Origin: an uncultured Arcanobacterium sp.
GTDB lineage: Bacteria; Actinomycetota; Actinomycetes; Actinomycetales; Actinomycetaceae
DNA: 64,000 bases
Direction: 5' to 3'
Assembly: GCA_958428545.1 (NCBI GenBank)
Contig: CAUAGM010000003.1
Span: forward strand, 160,363-224,362
The notes beneath the pieces were generated by a model, which made no database searches, had not been told where the DNA came from, and saw only the letters and a program-made list of their open reading frames with translations. Of this stretch, positions 49,144 through 58,275 are shown piece by piece. Numbering within the stretch: position 1 is the first letter of the stretch; every line of letters starts with the position of its first letter. The position numbers were made by a program, and so were the translations under genes.

Positions 49144-49701
49144 ATGAAACTTACCAAAGCTATTACCGCATTGTGTTCCATTGCACTAGTTTTTAGTGGC
49201 TCAGCAGTTGCTACTGCAGATGAGCAGAAAACTCCAGTAATAAATCGCATAGAAAATATCCCTCTCTCATTTAACCGAATTACAGACAACCCATCCCAAA
49301 TCCCTGCTTTCGCAGGAGGTGACCTAAAAGGAATAAAAACTAGTTCAGTTACTATCCCTAATAAAGGAACAGTAACTGTAACAATCAACTACGAGACAGG
49401 AACAGTTATTGCTTCTAACTATGACGGAACGATAAAAGTTTTTTCAGGTGAAGAGCTAGTAAGTCAACTATCCAATACAATGAAAAATCTTGACGATGAA
49501 CAACGCTCCTACCTCCTAGCTAGTGCACAATCTAGGATTTCGAAATCAGATGTGTGCCCTTATCTAGTTAGCGCAATTGGGACTTTACATGCTAGCACTT
49601 GGCAATATGCATTAGCGCTTGTTGGGGTAAATCCGGCAATAGCCGTATTAGTAGCCCTAGGAGAAGGCTTCTTTTGGACATGGGTTTCTACCCACTGTTA
49701 A
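49144..49701 (+). CDS. Secreted protein with Cys-bounded hydrophobic tail, bacteriocin-like
   Basis: 185 residues behind AAGGAGG. A signal peptide (MKLTKAITALCSIALVFSGS, cleavage near ATA-DE) gives a mature part with a beta-rich N-half (TSSVTIPNKGTVTVTINYE, GTVIASNYDG) and a C-terminal 50 residues from DVCPYLVSAIG to WTWVSTHC that are strongly hydrophobic and start and end with Cys. That layout recalls large non-lytic bacteriocins (streptococcin A-M57/dysgalacticin type), where such a tail enters membranes. I do not recognise a named family, so the antibacterial role is inference. Confidence 0.65.
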   Translation: MKLTKAITALCSIALVFSGSAVATADEQKTPVINRIENIPLSFNRITDNPSQIPAFAGGDLKGIKTSSVTIPNKGTVTVTINYETGTVIASNYDGTIKVFSGEELVSQLSNTMKNLDDEQRSYLLASAQSRISKSDVCPYLVSAIGTLHASTWQYALALVGVNPAIAVLVALGEGFFWTWVSTHC

Positions 49702-49716
49702 GCAGGAGGAACAGGA

Positions 49717-49824
49717 ATGCCTACTTGGTTAGTGTTTCTTATAGTGTCTCTTACTAGTTTTACTATTGGAAGAATACTAGGAAACCGAACGCTCAAGCGT
49801 GATTACGACAAAGAAAACGTTTAA
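49717..49824 (+). CDS. 35-residue membrane peptide, possible immunity protein
   Basis: MPTWLVFLIVSLTSFTIGRI and then a charged tail ending DYDKENV. One membrane segment plus a basic/acidic tail, with AGGAGGA upstream and 15 bases from the preceding stop. Size and position fit a bacteriocin immunity peptide; no similarity known to me. Confidence 0.55.
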   Translation: MPTWLVFLIVSLTSFTIGRILGNRTLKRDYDKENV

Positions 49825-49890
49825 CTTATCTTTAACAGCATGACAAAAACGAATCGTTTAGGGTCTGCTGTTTCAGGAGAGATCCTAGTT

Positions 49891-50066
49891 TCATCTTCCG
49901 TGTCCTCTGTGCGGGTTGGCGGGACGGTTTTGGTTTAGTATTTTCGCACTTCTTCTAAGTTCCTCGGCGCGTTCTTTTATTTGACTGCCTATATCTTCAC
50001 GCGTTTTGGCTGTGCTTGTGTTTGTAGTAGTTTTGCTACTTTTTCTGCTAGCCGTGTTTGCATCTT
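49891..50066 (-). pseudogene. C-terminal relic of a mobilisation/relaxase-type protein
   Basis: Minus strand open frame: SRKSSKTTTNTSTAKTREDI, then GSQIKERAEELRRSAKILNQ and NRPANPHRGHGR before the stop. The Ser/Thr-rich, basic, helical end resembles relaxase tails, but the identification is weak. No start codon. Confidence 0.35.
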
Positions 50067-50087
50067 AAACACATACTCAGTTTCTAG

Positions 50088-50235
50088 TTTCATCACGTGT
50101 TGGATACAATGAAACCTTGCTCTTAAACTCTGAAACTATTGCTCTGTACTCTGAAACTATTGCTCTGTACTCTGAAACTATTTATAGGAATCCTGAAACT
50201 TTAGCCTTGGAACTCTGAAACCTTGACTTGGAGCA
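50088..50235. repeat. Direct repeats of an ACTCTGAAACT unit
   Basis: Beginning with TTTCATCACGTGTTGGATAC, the stretch has ACTCTGAAACTATTGCTCTG in about 2.5 tandem 23-base copies plus looser CTGAAAC copies. A related stretch lies at 44722-44815. Looks like iterons or an origin-of-transfer remnant of a plasmid-like element. Confidence 0.5.
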
Positions 50236-50296
50236 TCATATTATTTCTTATTGAGAATAAAAAAGCTTATCGCAAATAATACTTAAAAGATAACAT

Positions 50297-50335
50297 ACAA
50301 AAAAGATGGCTCTACCATATCGCTAGAGCCATCTT
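50297..50335 (-). terminator. Intrinsic terminator of the surface-protein gene
   Basis: AAGATGGCTCTA pairs perfectly with TAGAGCCATCTT, followed on the minus strand by TTTTTTGT. Confidence 0.85.
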
Positions 50336-50375
50336 CCAATAAACAATGCTGGTTACTTAAAACAAGCGTGTCTAC

Positions 50376-51782
50376 TTATTTATTTTCTTCCATCATTTTC
50401 TTCTTACGAAGAATTGCAAGTCCCGCAATCGAGAAACCAAGCGCTGCGAGTAAGCTTGCAAACGATGCTGATCCACCCGTCTTAGGAATTATACCAATAC
50501 GCTTTTCAGGCCACGGCTTAGGAGCCGGTGTCTCAGGCTGCGGCTTCAATTCCGGCGTAGGCGGATTAGGAGTTGGATCCGGCGTCGGTGCTGGAGGATT
50601 TGGAGTTGGATCCGGAGTAGGTGCAGGCCCAGGGTTCGGAGCCGGATCAGGATTGGGCACCGGTATCGGCTCTTCGGGGCACAGCGTAACAACTGCGGCA
50701 GCCTGATCACAGCCGTCCTCTTTTACACCGTTTAAAAAATAATGAACGGCCGGATTGCTTTCTAGGGAAAATGTTTTTACATACGCCTCATAAACCGAAT
50801 TTTTGTTGGGCGTTACGTCTTCCCCAATCATATTGTTCATCTGATTTTCACGGGTTACGGCGCAACGCTCACTCCCGGCCAACCCATCCGGGGTATTCTT
50901 CTCAAACAGCTTTTTATTGACGGTGGCATTGGTGAGCGAATAATACGGCAGAGCTCCGCGCTGCCACTGCGCATACTCCGTCATATCCTGACAGTCCTCC
51001 TCGTAACCGCCGCCCGACTCGTTAGCACACTTGGAAGTTGTGTTGGTCACCCGCACAGGCAGTACCGTCAGTTTGGACTGTATTTTTACGTCCCCTTCTA
51101 TTTTCAGCGTAAAGACTCCGTGCTCTTTTATCTCAAAACTGTATTCGTGATACAGATTATGGTTTTCCATACCCTGCTCACCGCTTCTGTAATTCAGGTA
51201 TGCCACTTCAGGATGATTCGGATCTTCGGAAGCATACGATCCGCTTCTGTATACTCCCAAATTGGTATCGTTCACATCGGAGACTAGCAGACCGCCTTTT
51301 GCGGAAGAAAGATCATTTCCCTGCTCGTCACGAAATTCCCCGTTTTGATCAGGCATAAAATCAACAATAGGAACGGTCTTGTTTACCATACGCACCGGAA
51401 CGGGAGGTTCAGGATTGCCCGTAGGTGTTGGCGGCCGTTTGGCTAAAATTTTTTTATATTCTTCGGTATCCGGCACGCTCACGAGAGTTACTTTTACATT
51501 TTGCAGCACATTTGGCACAAATACCGATGTTTTCCTCACATAGCTACTACTGTCGGCAGAGGTAAAAAGCATGGAAGAATACACATTATATGTAATATGA
51601 GCCGTATCTCCGATTTTTTTCACACAGGTATTTTCACCGTTGCAGTTCACCGCGCCACCAGTCACGGAACTTATTCCGCCGCCCCCAATCGCAAACGCGC
51701 TTTGCGCAAAAGCAAAATTTACGGCAAAAACCGTAAGAGCCAATGCGCCAAAAATACTGATTATCCGATTAATCCTTCCCAT
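50376..51782 (-). CDS. LPXTG-anchored surface protein of unknown function
   Basis: 468 residues. The signal peptide ends SAFA. The ectodomain (about 32-390) has eight or more Cys (NCNGENTC, SKCANESGGGYEEDC, GDGC/LC) and no family I recognise. A Pro-rich spacer (about 390-435) is built from PDPTPNPPAPT-type units, encoded by 33-base direct repeats. The anchor is IPKTG, a membrane segment and RKKKMMEENK. It lies inside the island between the bacteriocin-like cassette and the rumA junction. Possible roles are adhesion or shielding. Confidence 0.8.
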   Translation of the reverse strand: MGRINRIISIFGALALTVFAVNFAFAQSAFAIGGGGISSVTGGAVNCNGENTCVKKIGDTAHITYNVYSSMLFTSADSSSYVRKTSVFVPNVLQNVKVTLVSVPDTEEYKKILAKRPPTPTGNPEPPVPVRMVNKTVPIVDFMPDQNGEFRDEQGNDLSSAKGGLLVSDVNDTNLGVYRSGSYASEDPNHPEVAYLNYRSGEQGMENHNLYHEYSFEIKEHGVFTLKIEGDVKIQSKLTVLPVRVTNTTSKCANESGGGYEEDCQDMTEYAQWQRGALPYYSLTNATVNKKLFEKNTPDGLAGSERCAVTRENQMNNMIGEDVTPNKNSVYEAYVKTFSLESNPAVHYFLNGVKEDGCDQAAAVVTLCPEEPIPVPNPDPAPNPGPAPTPDPTPNPPAPTPDPTPNPPTPELKPQPETPAPKPWPEKRIGIIPKTGGSASFASLLAALGFSIAGLAILRKKKMMEENK

Positions 51783-52350
51783 AAAAACTCACTTTCTGAG
51801 TAAATACGCTCTCGGCGACATTTCCCTGTGTCGTCGTATATATATGAAAATCATAACTGACATTCTTCTCCGCCACACGGGATTTCGGGGATCACGGCTG
51901 CGGATTCGAAAAATACGGCGTCTGCGGATTTTCCGAATGAAAATTATGCACATTCACCCGTGTGAACCGCTCGCGGTTTCCTTTGGGCACTCCGCCGTTA
52001 AAAGATATTTCGCATGAACGCGTTTTCCCGGGCGGACGGCTTAATTTTTCCGAGAAGTGCCTGAAGGGGTTTTAAAAACATATAATCGCATATGCACGAC
52101 AGGGCCAATTAAATACAAACGCCACATGAAATTAACATTTTTTATTTCCTGACATCTATCTCACAGCCACAATTATCCGACATCTGACTCGGCCGCCCAA
52201 CATAGTGACATCTATCGGAGCAACTCAACTCTCACATTTTGACCCGATTTGCCTTTGGGTAAGTTACCGAAGAGCGTTTTACATGCACGGTGCCAATTTC
52301 CCCAATTACCCGAAAGCCTTAGCGTTATTAGACTTTTGAGACTTTTTCCT
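51783..52350. other. Gene-free stretch upstream of the surface-protein gene
   Basis: No credible gene. 52150-52240 has three GACATCT copies that may be an insertion-sequence end, but no transposase remains. Confidence 0.4.
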
Positions 52351-52436
52351 TCCGCTCTTGACATCAAAACAGACGCTCTCCACGCGTTTCGATACTAGCC
52401 TTTGACATCAATACTACACAACACTCTCAACGTGTA
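52351..52436. repeat. Two decayed rumA-tail copies (G1, G2)
   Basis: Minus strand 52355-52385 reads VESVC and, allowing one extra T, LMSRAE; 52396-52435 reads HVESVV and then has a small insertion before LMS-like codons. Both resemble the methyltransferase C-terminus but are broken. Confidence 0.55.
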
Positions 52437-52669
52437 GAGAATGTATAGGTCGTAGAAGTCTCTCATTCGTATTGTTGTTATATTTCTTCTGATTATGGTT
52501 CCATATTTTTCAGCTAAAATTGTTTCTAATGTATATGCCATTATTTTTATATTTTCTTTGCTAAAAATACAAGGATGTAGAGAATCTTTGCACCTTTCAA
52601 AAAAGAGCAGCCTTTTACGCTACTCTTCATCATACTGTGCATGAATCGTGCTTAATTGACATTTCCCAC

Positions 52670-52908
52670 TTCACAGCCTGGGTGCAAAGTGGGTGCACCT
52701 TTTAACGTTAACATCCTGTGCACTCGACCCTAAAGCGTTGATATCTTCCCTCAAATAGCCAAAATACGCTCAAAAACCACGCCGAGCCATCTTACAGCCG
52801 TCGTATACTAAACCTTTTAACGATAGCCCTCGCTAAGCCTTGCTACACAAGGGCAAAAATGCACCCACCTAATCAGCCCTTGACATCAATACAACACTCT
52901 CGACGTGG
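52670..52908. repeat. Copy H: the tail joined to the intact methyltransferase gene
   Basis: This copy supplies the last codons of the gene at 52869 (HVESVVLMSRAD and TAG) and about 200 bases of downstream sequence that recur in copies A (partly), B and E. Confidence 0.75.
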
Positions 52909-54269
52909 TGCGTATGTGGGAAAATATCTAAAGCGGCAAAGCTTTCCACTCGCCAGCCTGCCTGCGCAAACACTCCAGCATCTCTTGCCATTGCAGCTGG
53001 ATCACAGCTCGCAAGCACTACGCGCTGCAGATAGCGTGTATTCGCGAGTACGCGCGCACAGCACACGCCTAATCCAGCTCGCGGAGGGTCTGCAACGACG
53101 ACGCGAGGCTTCACTTCATCTAACGCCTCAGTAATCTCTCTGCCGCCAATCCATGCTTGGCGAGCATCAGCCCACGGGTATCGCTGGAGATTTACCTGAG
53201 CATCAGCCACTGCCGTATCGGAACCTTCTAAAGTCAGCAGGGCGCCTGCGTCACCAACTGCACGAGCAAGCGGCACAGAAAATAATCCTGCTCCAGCAAA
53301 AAGCTCCAGCACTCTATCTCCCGCTTGTACTCGAGCTGCACCCATCACCTCGCGCAGCAAGGCACGTGGGGCTCGATAGTGAATCTGCCAGAAACCGTTC
53401 GGTGAAATATCGTAATCAAAAATATCACAGCCGTCACTCGCCCGCTCGCGCAGTCTCATCGCTGGCAGTACCAAAAAATCAGGAATACTTTCAATGACAG
53501 CTGCACAATCAGGCACACCCATATCCTCCGCATCTTTGCTGCCTAGCACTACATCTTTGCTGCTCAGCACTCCAGAGGCAAGTGAGGCACGGGAAAATAT
53601 GAGCTTTCGCTCGGGAAGCACAATCACGTTTGGCCCACTCGCAGGAGCTACCACGTGCAGACGCTCCCCTGGCTCCAATACCTTATCCCAGAGCGTGCCA
53701 AAAAGCTCTAGCTCCTCTAATTCACGCACAGCAAGCGGCATTGAATCTAAGGGCAAAAGTTCATGGGAGTGCTCACGATACATTCCTACGCCAGTTTCCA
53801 TTTTGATGACGTCGAAGCGCGTACGAGTATGCCAGCCCACTTTGCGAGTGTCTGCCACAGCCTCAGCTGCTGGGTCAATACCTATCGGCGTCACGCACAT
53901 ATCTGCCATCTGCTGAGCCAGAGCCGCTCCCCCAACACGTTCAATCTGTGTGCGAATCACCTGCCCTTTGAGCTCACGCTGCCAGCCTAGCTCAATATGC
54001 CCAAAATCTGCAGCTCCAGTTTCGCCAGCGGCACCAACTGCCCACGGATGATCGATTCTATACGGTGACGCCGCTACTACATCAGCAACAAACCCTCGTG
54101 CGAACTTCTTTTTCTCGCTTACTATTCGCACCTTCACCAGCTCGCTAGGAATCCCGCCGCGCACAAATACCACGCGCCCATCAGATCCTCGCCCGACGCA
54201 TACTCCGCCATGCGCAATATCTTTCAGCTCAAGCTCTTCTTCGCGAAGATATGTATCACACGCACTCAT
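52869..54269 (-). CDS. TrmA/RumA-family RNA (uracil-5-)-methyltransferase
   Basis: 466 residues from ATG 54269, which overlaps the stop of the permease gene (TGATG). An N-terminal TRAM domain (LELKDIAHGGVCVGR) is followed by the SAM domain (RVLELFAGAGLFSVPLA), VVADPPRAGLG and the catalytic Cys in LASCDPAAMARD; the end PHTHHVESVVLMSRAD is the family C-terminus. It methylates a uridine in rRNA or tRNA; 23S rRNA is likely. Its last codons lie within the repeat that marks the island, so the 3' end has probably been replaced by an element without loss of function. Confidence 0.92.
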   Translation of the reverse strand: MSACDTYLREEELELKDIAHGGVCVGRGSDGRVVFVRGGIPSELVKVRIVSEKKKFARGFVADVVAASPYRIDHPWAVGAAGETGAADFGHIELGWQRELKGQVIRTQIERVGGAALAQQMADMCVTPIGIDPAAEAVADTRKVGWHTRTRFDVIKMETGVGMYREHSHELLPLDSMPLAVRELEELELFGTLWDKVLEPGERLHVVAPASGPNVIVLPERKLIFSRASLASGVLSSKDVVLGSKDAEDMGVPDCAAVIESIPDFLVLPAMRLRERASDGCDIFDYDISPNGFWQIHYRAPRALLREVMGAARVQAGDRVLELFAGAGLFSVPLARAVGDAGALLTLEGSDTAVADAQVNLQRYPWADARQAWIGGREITEALDEVKPRVVVADPPRAGLGVCCARVLANTRYLQRVVLASCDPAAMARDAGVFAQAGWRVESFAALDIFPHTHHVESVVLMSRAD

Positions 54270-56146
54270 CAAGAACTCCCATTCTCGTGCGCAAGCAGCA
54301 CATCTTCGCCTGCAGCTTCACTATCACTGCGATCTGCACTATCGATACGATAAGGCACTTGGGTGACCATCACGCCTGGTTCCATCTCCAATTGAGAAAT
54401 AATCGAGGGCGTAGTGTGCCGTATAAAGAATCGCTCCCACGAACCAGTAGAAATAACTTTTGGATAGTACACCATCACCAGATCGTTCGGATGAGTAGAG
54501 CGAAAAGCTCGCACAAACTCAATTACCGGCCCGCGAGCAGCCCCAGACGGCGTGCCGACAACTGTGAGCGCAACGGGCAGCTCTCTCACAGCCCAGTCGC
54601 GTCTAAGCTGGCGCGTGCGCGCAGGATCAAGATCGACGCAAATCGCCTGCAGCGACGACCCTCTGCTTGCTCGCGCCCAATCCAAGGCGCGAAGGGTAGG
54701 CTGATCGAGCGAATCAACGAGCACAAACGAATGCACACGCGTCGGAATCACTCGCCCTGCAAAAGCTGCATCGTCTGCAAGAACCTGATGAAGCTTACCA
54801 ATACCTTTACGATAAATCACAAGATACATCACTGGAACCGCAAGGCTCAGCAAAGCGGCAATAAACCAGCGCGGCTCAACAAACACGAGCAGCACGAGCA
54901 AAGCAATCATAATGATGCCAAATATCCGATATAGCCACCGCGTATGCCGCGCAAGACGGCGCTCTTGGGCATCGAGAGAATCGTGCAGAATCGACGTGGA
55001 ACGCGCAACCATAGATATGGCAAGGATAAGCGCCACTAAAAAGCAGATTATCAAAAAGACCATTGCGAAAGAACGAGTAGAATTTAATATCCACGAAATC
55101 ACAGCGAGCACTGCCGCAATGAGAAGCACCATCATTCTCCGAGGCACTACTGCATCTTCTGCCGCTAGACGCTGAGAGAGCAAACCGTCAATGGCAAGCT
55201 CCCGAAGCAAACGAGGAAGCTGCCGATAAGTCGCCACAGAAACAGACAGACCAGTGAGAGCAAAAAGCACTGCAAGAATCGCATGCCCCGTTTCGCCAAA
55301 GAATGCCGCAGCAATGGAAAGAGCAGGCAAACTGTTGCGCTGAGCTGGCAAATGCAGCTGGAAAACAAAATACATCGTGACGATAATCAATAGCAGCATC
55401 GGCACGAGCACCTGCAGCATTCGCTTCATGGGGACGCGGCGGCGTTGAGGCACTGCCATTGTGCGTTCACTCACCACCAATGCGATTGCAGCAGGAAAGC
55501 ACGCCCCTAATACTGCTTCCAAATGTGGGCTGTTTCCGCCGCGCACAGCATCGGACTTCAGCGCTTCACTCTGTGCATGCCAGATAGTCTTAAAATCGAT
55601 TGCCCCTCGAAATTCTTCGACTAAACCCCACGCTAAAACGAGCGCCAAGGCCAGTACGCCAACAAACGCAAGCGCCCGCGGCCAACGCAAGCCACTGCCT
55701 GTGCTTGCGAAAAGAGCTGGGATAGTGAAGACCATAACCAAGGCGACTGTGAGCGGTTTATTCCAGCTCCCCAGCTCCACAACAGCATTGATCGCCGTCA
55801 CCACTAATTCCACGCCGATAAGCACAAGCAGACCGTGCATCAAAATTTTTGCCGCACCCACTAAGATTCCAGCCCACGCCCCAACAAAACGAGTGGCCAG
55901 CTGGTGTGTAGTTCGCCGAGGCGTCAGATGCGTCACTTTATTGACGGAAATACATACCAGCACAAAAACTGTGATACCCGTGAGCAGGGCAAGAATCAGT
56001 GCGTTAAGATTATGCACTGCTGGAAAGGCACGCAGAATAATCTGCGGAGTGATCAGTGCCCCTAAAGCAATCGTCACGAGGCTCGCAGTGACCGAGACTG
56101 AACCCGGAACTCGTGTGGCACTATATTGGCGCGCTTTTTTATACAT
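54269..56146 (-). CDS. APC-superfamily permease
   Basis: 625 residues from ATG 56146 (a TTG codon precedes it). About 12 membrane segments (ALGALITPQIILRAF, VFVLVCISVNKV, AGILVGAAKILMHGL and others) and a cytoplasmic tail (VHSFVLVDSLDQPTLRALDW...) resembling universal-stress-like domains of actinobacterial APC transporters. In many Actinobacteria this gene stands between the two TrkA genes and the methyltransferase, as here. Substrate likely an amino acid or K+; not determined. Confidence 0.88.
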   Translation of the reverse strand: MYKKARQYSATRVPGSVSVTASLVTIALGALITPQIILRAFPAVHNLNALILALLTGITVFVLVCISVNKVTHLTPRRTTHQLATRFVGAWAGILVGAAKILMHGLLVLIGVELVVTAINAVVELGSWNKPLTVALVMVFTIPALFASTGSGLRWPRALAFVGVLALALVLAWGLVEEFRGAIDFKTIWHAQSEALKSDAVRGGNSPHLEAVLGACFPAAIALVVSERTMAVPQRRRVPMKRMLQVLVPMLLLIIVTMYFVFQLHLPAQRNSLPALSIAAAFFGETGHAILAVLFALTGLSVSVATYRQLPRLLRELAIDGLLSQRLAAEDAVVPRRMMVLLIAAVLAVISWILNSTRSFAMVFLIICFLVALILAISMVARSTSILHDSLDAQERRLARHTRWLYRIFGIIMIALLVLLVFVEPRWFIAALLSLAVPVMYLVIYRKGIGKLHQVLADDAAFAGRVIPTRVHSFVLVDSLDQPTLRALDWARASRGSSLQAICVDLDPARTRQLRRDWAVRELPVALTVVGTPSGAARGPVIEFVRAFRSTHPNDLVMVYYPKVISTGSWERFFIRHTTPSIISQLEMEPGVMVTQVPYRIDSADRSDSEAAGEDVLLAHENGSS

Positions 56147-56192
56147 CAAGAATAGGTTACGCTTTTCGGCGCAATAAGGTAACGTCTGTTAC

Positions 56193-56861
56193 GTGCATTT
56201 CGTCATTATGGGTTGCGGGCGCGTCGGCGCCACGCTTGCAGTTAATCTATCAAATCGAGGGCATTCTGTGGCCATCATCGATTCCAATCCTGATGCTTTT
56301 CGGCGTCTTCCTGAGGATTTCTCGGGGCAGCAGGTGACGGGTATCGGCTTTGACCGTGACGCTCTCACCCAGGCAGGGATAGAAGATGCGGCAGGATTTG
56401 CTGCCGTTTCTTCAGGTGACAATTCGAATATTATTGCGGCGCGCGTGGTGCGCGATACGTTTGGCGTAAAAAACGTTGCCACTCGAATTTACGATTCCTC
56501 GCGTGCAGGAGTATATGAACGTTTAGGCATTTCAACTGTGGCCACTGTGGCGTGGACGGCAGATAAAATTATGCGCAAGCTCATCGCTTTAGGCCCAAAC
56601 GTCCACTACGTCGATTCGGATATGAAAATGGCATTGATCGAAGCCGACCTCAATGAATCGTGGTATGGGCGCACAGTTGCGGATATTGAGCATGCCACTT
56701 CAGCGCGCGTGGCATATATCGGGCGGCATTCTCGCCCAGTCGTCGCAGAAAATACGCTGATTATCCAAGATGACGATACAATTTTCCTCACCGCCCAATC
56801 AGAAAGGGTCGCAGCAATTCAGCATATTCTGGCTCACCCTGTGAAGGAGGACGCACTATGA
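56193..56861 (+). CDS. TrkA-type K+ uptake regulatory subunit 1
   Basis: 222 residues, GTG start. The RCK_N Rossmann fold has VIMGCGRVGATLAVNLSNRGH and AIID; RCK_C is at about 140-215. It gates a Trk/Ktr-like potassium system. Overlaps the next gene by 4 bases. Confidence 0.93.
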   Translation: MHFVIMGCGRVGATLAVNLSNRGHSVAIIDSNPDAFRRLPEDFSGQQVTGIGFDRDALTQAGIEDAAGFAAVSSGDNSNIIAARVVRDTFGVKNVATRIYDSSRAGVYERLGISTVATVAWTADKIMRKLIALGPNVHYVDSDMKMALIEADLNESWYGRTVADIEHATSARVAYIGRHSRPVVAENTLIIQDDDTIFLTAQSERVAAIQHILAHPVKEDAL

Positions 56862-57619
56862 AAGTTATGATTGCTGGGGCAGGGTCTGTTGGCCGTTCCA
56901 TTGCGAAAGAGCTCACTGAGCGCCATCACGAGGTCGTGATTGTAGATGCTGACCCTAAAGCTATGCGAGTGGCGCGCGTCCCTCTCGCGGATTGGGCGCT
57001 CGCTGATGCGTGTGAGCTGCGGACGCTGCAGGAAATCAACCTTGCTAATTGCGATGTTGTGGTGGCAGCAACGGGTGACGATAAAGCAAATCTCGTTATC
57101 TCTCTGTTAGCTAAAACGGAATTTGGCGTCCCCCGCGTGGTTGCGCGAATAAACAACCCTGCAAATGAATGGCTTTTCGATGAATCGTGGGGCGTTGATT
57201 ATCCTGTGAGCACTCCGAGAATTATGACGATGCTTATTGAAGATGCTGTTTCTTCTGGAGAGCTTGTTCGCCGTATCGATTTTCATGAATCATCTGCGGG
57301 GCTTTACCAAGTGCGAGTTCCTGAGCAAGCTCCGATTGTGGGCAAGACGATTCATGCACTGCAGCTTCCTCCTGGAGCTTTGGTTAATACTGTGCTGCGC
57401 GATGGCATGCCTTTTATCGCCCACGGCGATCTTGCAATCCAATCTGGCGATCAACTTCTTTTTATCATTTCAGATACAGCAGATGACGCCGTCAGCGCTG
57501 TAGAAGCTTTGGTATCTGTGCCTGCACAGATTCTTGGTGATCAGGAAGATGATGATTCTTCTTCCAGCTGCGAAATCTCTAGTACCTCTGGTATCTCTGA
57601 TACCTCTGATGATTGCTGA
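56858..57619 (+). CDS. TrkA-type K+ uptake regulatory subunit 2
   Basis: 253 residues with MIAGAGSVGRSIAKELTERHH and VIVDADPKAM (nucleotide site) and an RCK_C half. After residue 228 a tail of Asp/Ser repeats (QEDDDSSSSCEISSTSG...) is added, and this tail overlaps the 3' end of the convergent DUF3159 gene by 79 bases. Confidence 0.93.
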   Translation: MKVMIAGAGSVGRSIAKELTERHHEVVIVDADPKAMRVARVPLADWALADACELRTLQEINLANCDVVVAATGDDKANLVISLLAKTEFGVPRVVARINNPANEWLFDESWGVDYPVSTPRIMTMLIEDAVSSGELVRRIDFHESSAGLYQVRVPEQAPIVGKTIHALQLPPGALVNTVLRDGMPFIAHGDLAIQSGDQLLFIISDTADDAVSAVEALVSVPAQILGDQEDDDSSSSCEISSTSGISDTSDDC

Positions 57620-58275
57620 GCTTGTTTGAGCTGATCAAGTATGGCACCCTTTGGTGCTATAAGCCAGCTAAACCATGCAGCCAAGGCAAAGAGGGGAAGC
57701 CCTAAAATCAGCTTTGCAATGCCTAAGGCTTCTGTGGCATCTGCATAGTAAAGTGGCAATTCGATTGCAAGACGAAGAGCGAAAACTACAACCCAAAGCC
57801 ACGTGACGATATAGTGGCGTTTTTTCACGTCTTTATACTCTTTCTCCTGCCGCCACTGCATTCTCGTGCCTGTGGCAAGCGAAAAGAGCACACCAAACAG
57901 CGGCCAGCGCACAAGCAGCGATATGAGAAGAGCAATGCCGTAGACGGCATTTAAGATGATTCCCCAAAAAAACACATTCGAGGCTTCACCCGTCTTCCAC
58001 ACGAGCGCAGCAGATATTGCCATTGCACACAGTCCTCCACATGCAGGCGCTACAGGAACGCGCTGGATAGCTCGTGCAGCAAGAAAGATGATGCAGACGG
58101 CAAGAGCGGCAATCACAGCACGCATTGTATCGTGGGTGGCGATATAAAGGCCGAGGAATAGCAAAGTGGGGACGACTGATTCAATAATCCCTCGCCAGCC
58201 GCCGACTGCTGCCATCACGTCAAAATCGTCGCTCGCTGCCACTGCTGCGATATTATTGCTACTCGATGTACTCAT
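57541..58275 (-). CDS. DUF3159 membrane protein
   Basis: 244 residues with about six membrane segments; core MAAVGGWRGIIESVVPTLLF, RVPVAPACGG and an intracellular Arg/Lys-rich loop are DUF3159 hallmarks. The function is unknown; the gene order with TrkA and OB-fold genes is conserved in Actinobacteria. The C-terminal tail (SEVSEIPEVLEISQLEEESSSS) is encoded opposite the TrkA tail. Confidence 0.9.
   Translation of the reverse strand: MSTSSSNNIAAVAASDDFDVMAAVGGWRGIIESVVPTLLFLGLYIATHDTMRAVIAALAVCIIFLAARAIQRVPVAPACGGLCAMAISAALVWKTGEASNVFFWGIILNAVYGIALLISLLVRWPLFGVLFSLATGTRMQWRQEKEYKDVKKRHYIVTWLWVVVFALRLAIELPLYYADATEALGIAKLILGLPLFALAAWFSWLIAPKGAILDQLKQAQQSSEVSEIPEVLEISQLEEESSSS

Noticed and set aside
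52140..52240. Intact insertion sequence
   Set aside because: Three GACATCT copies resemble IS ends but there is no transposase frame.
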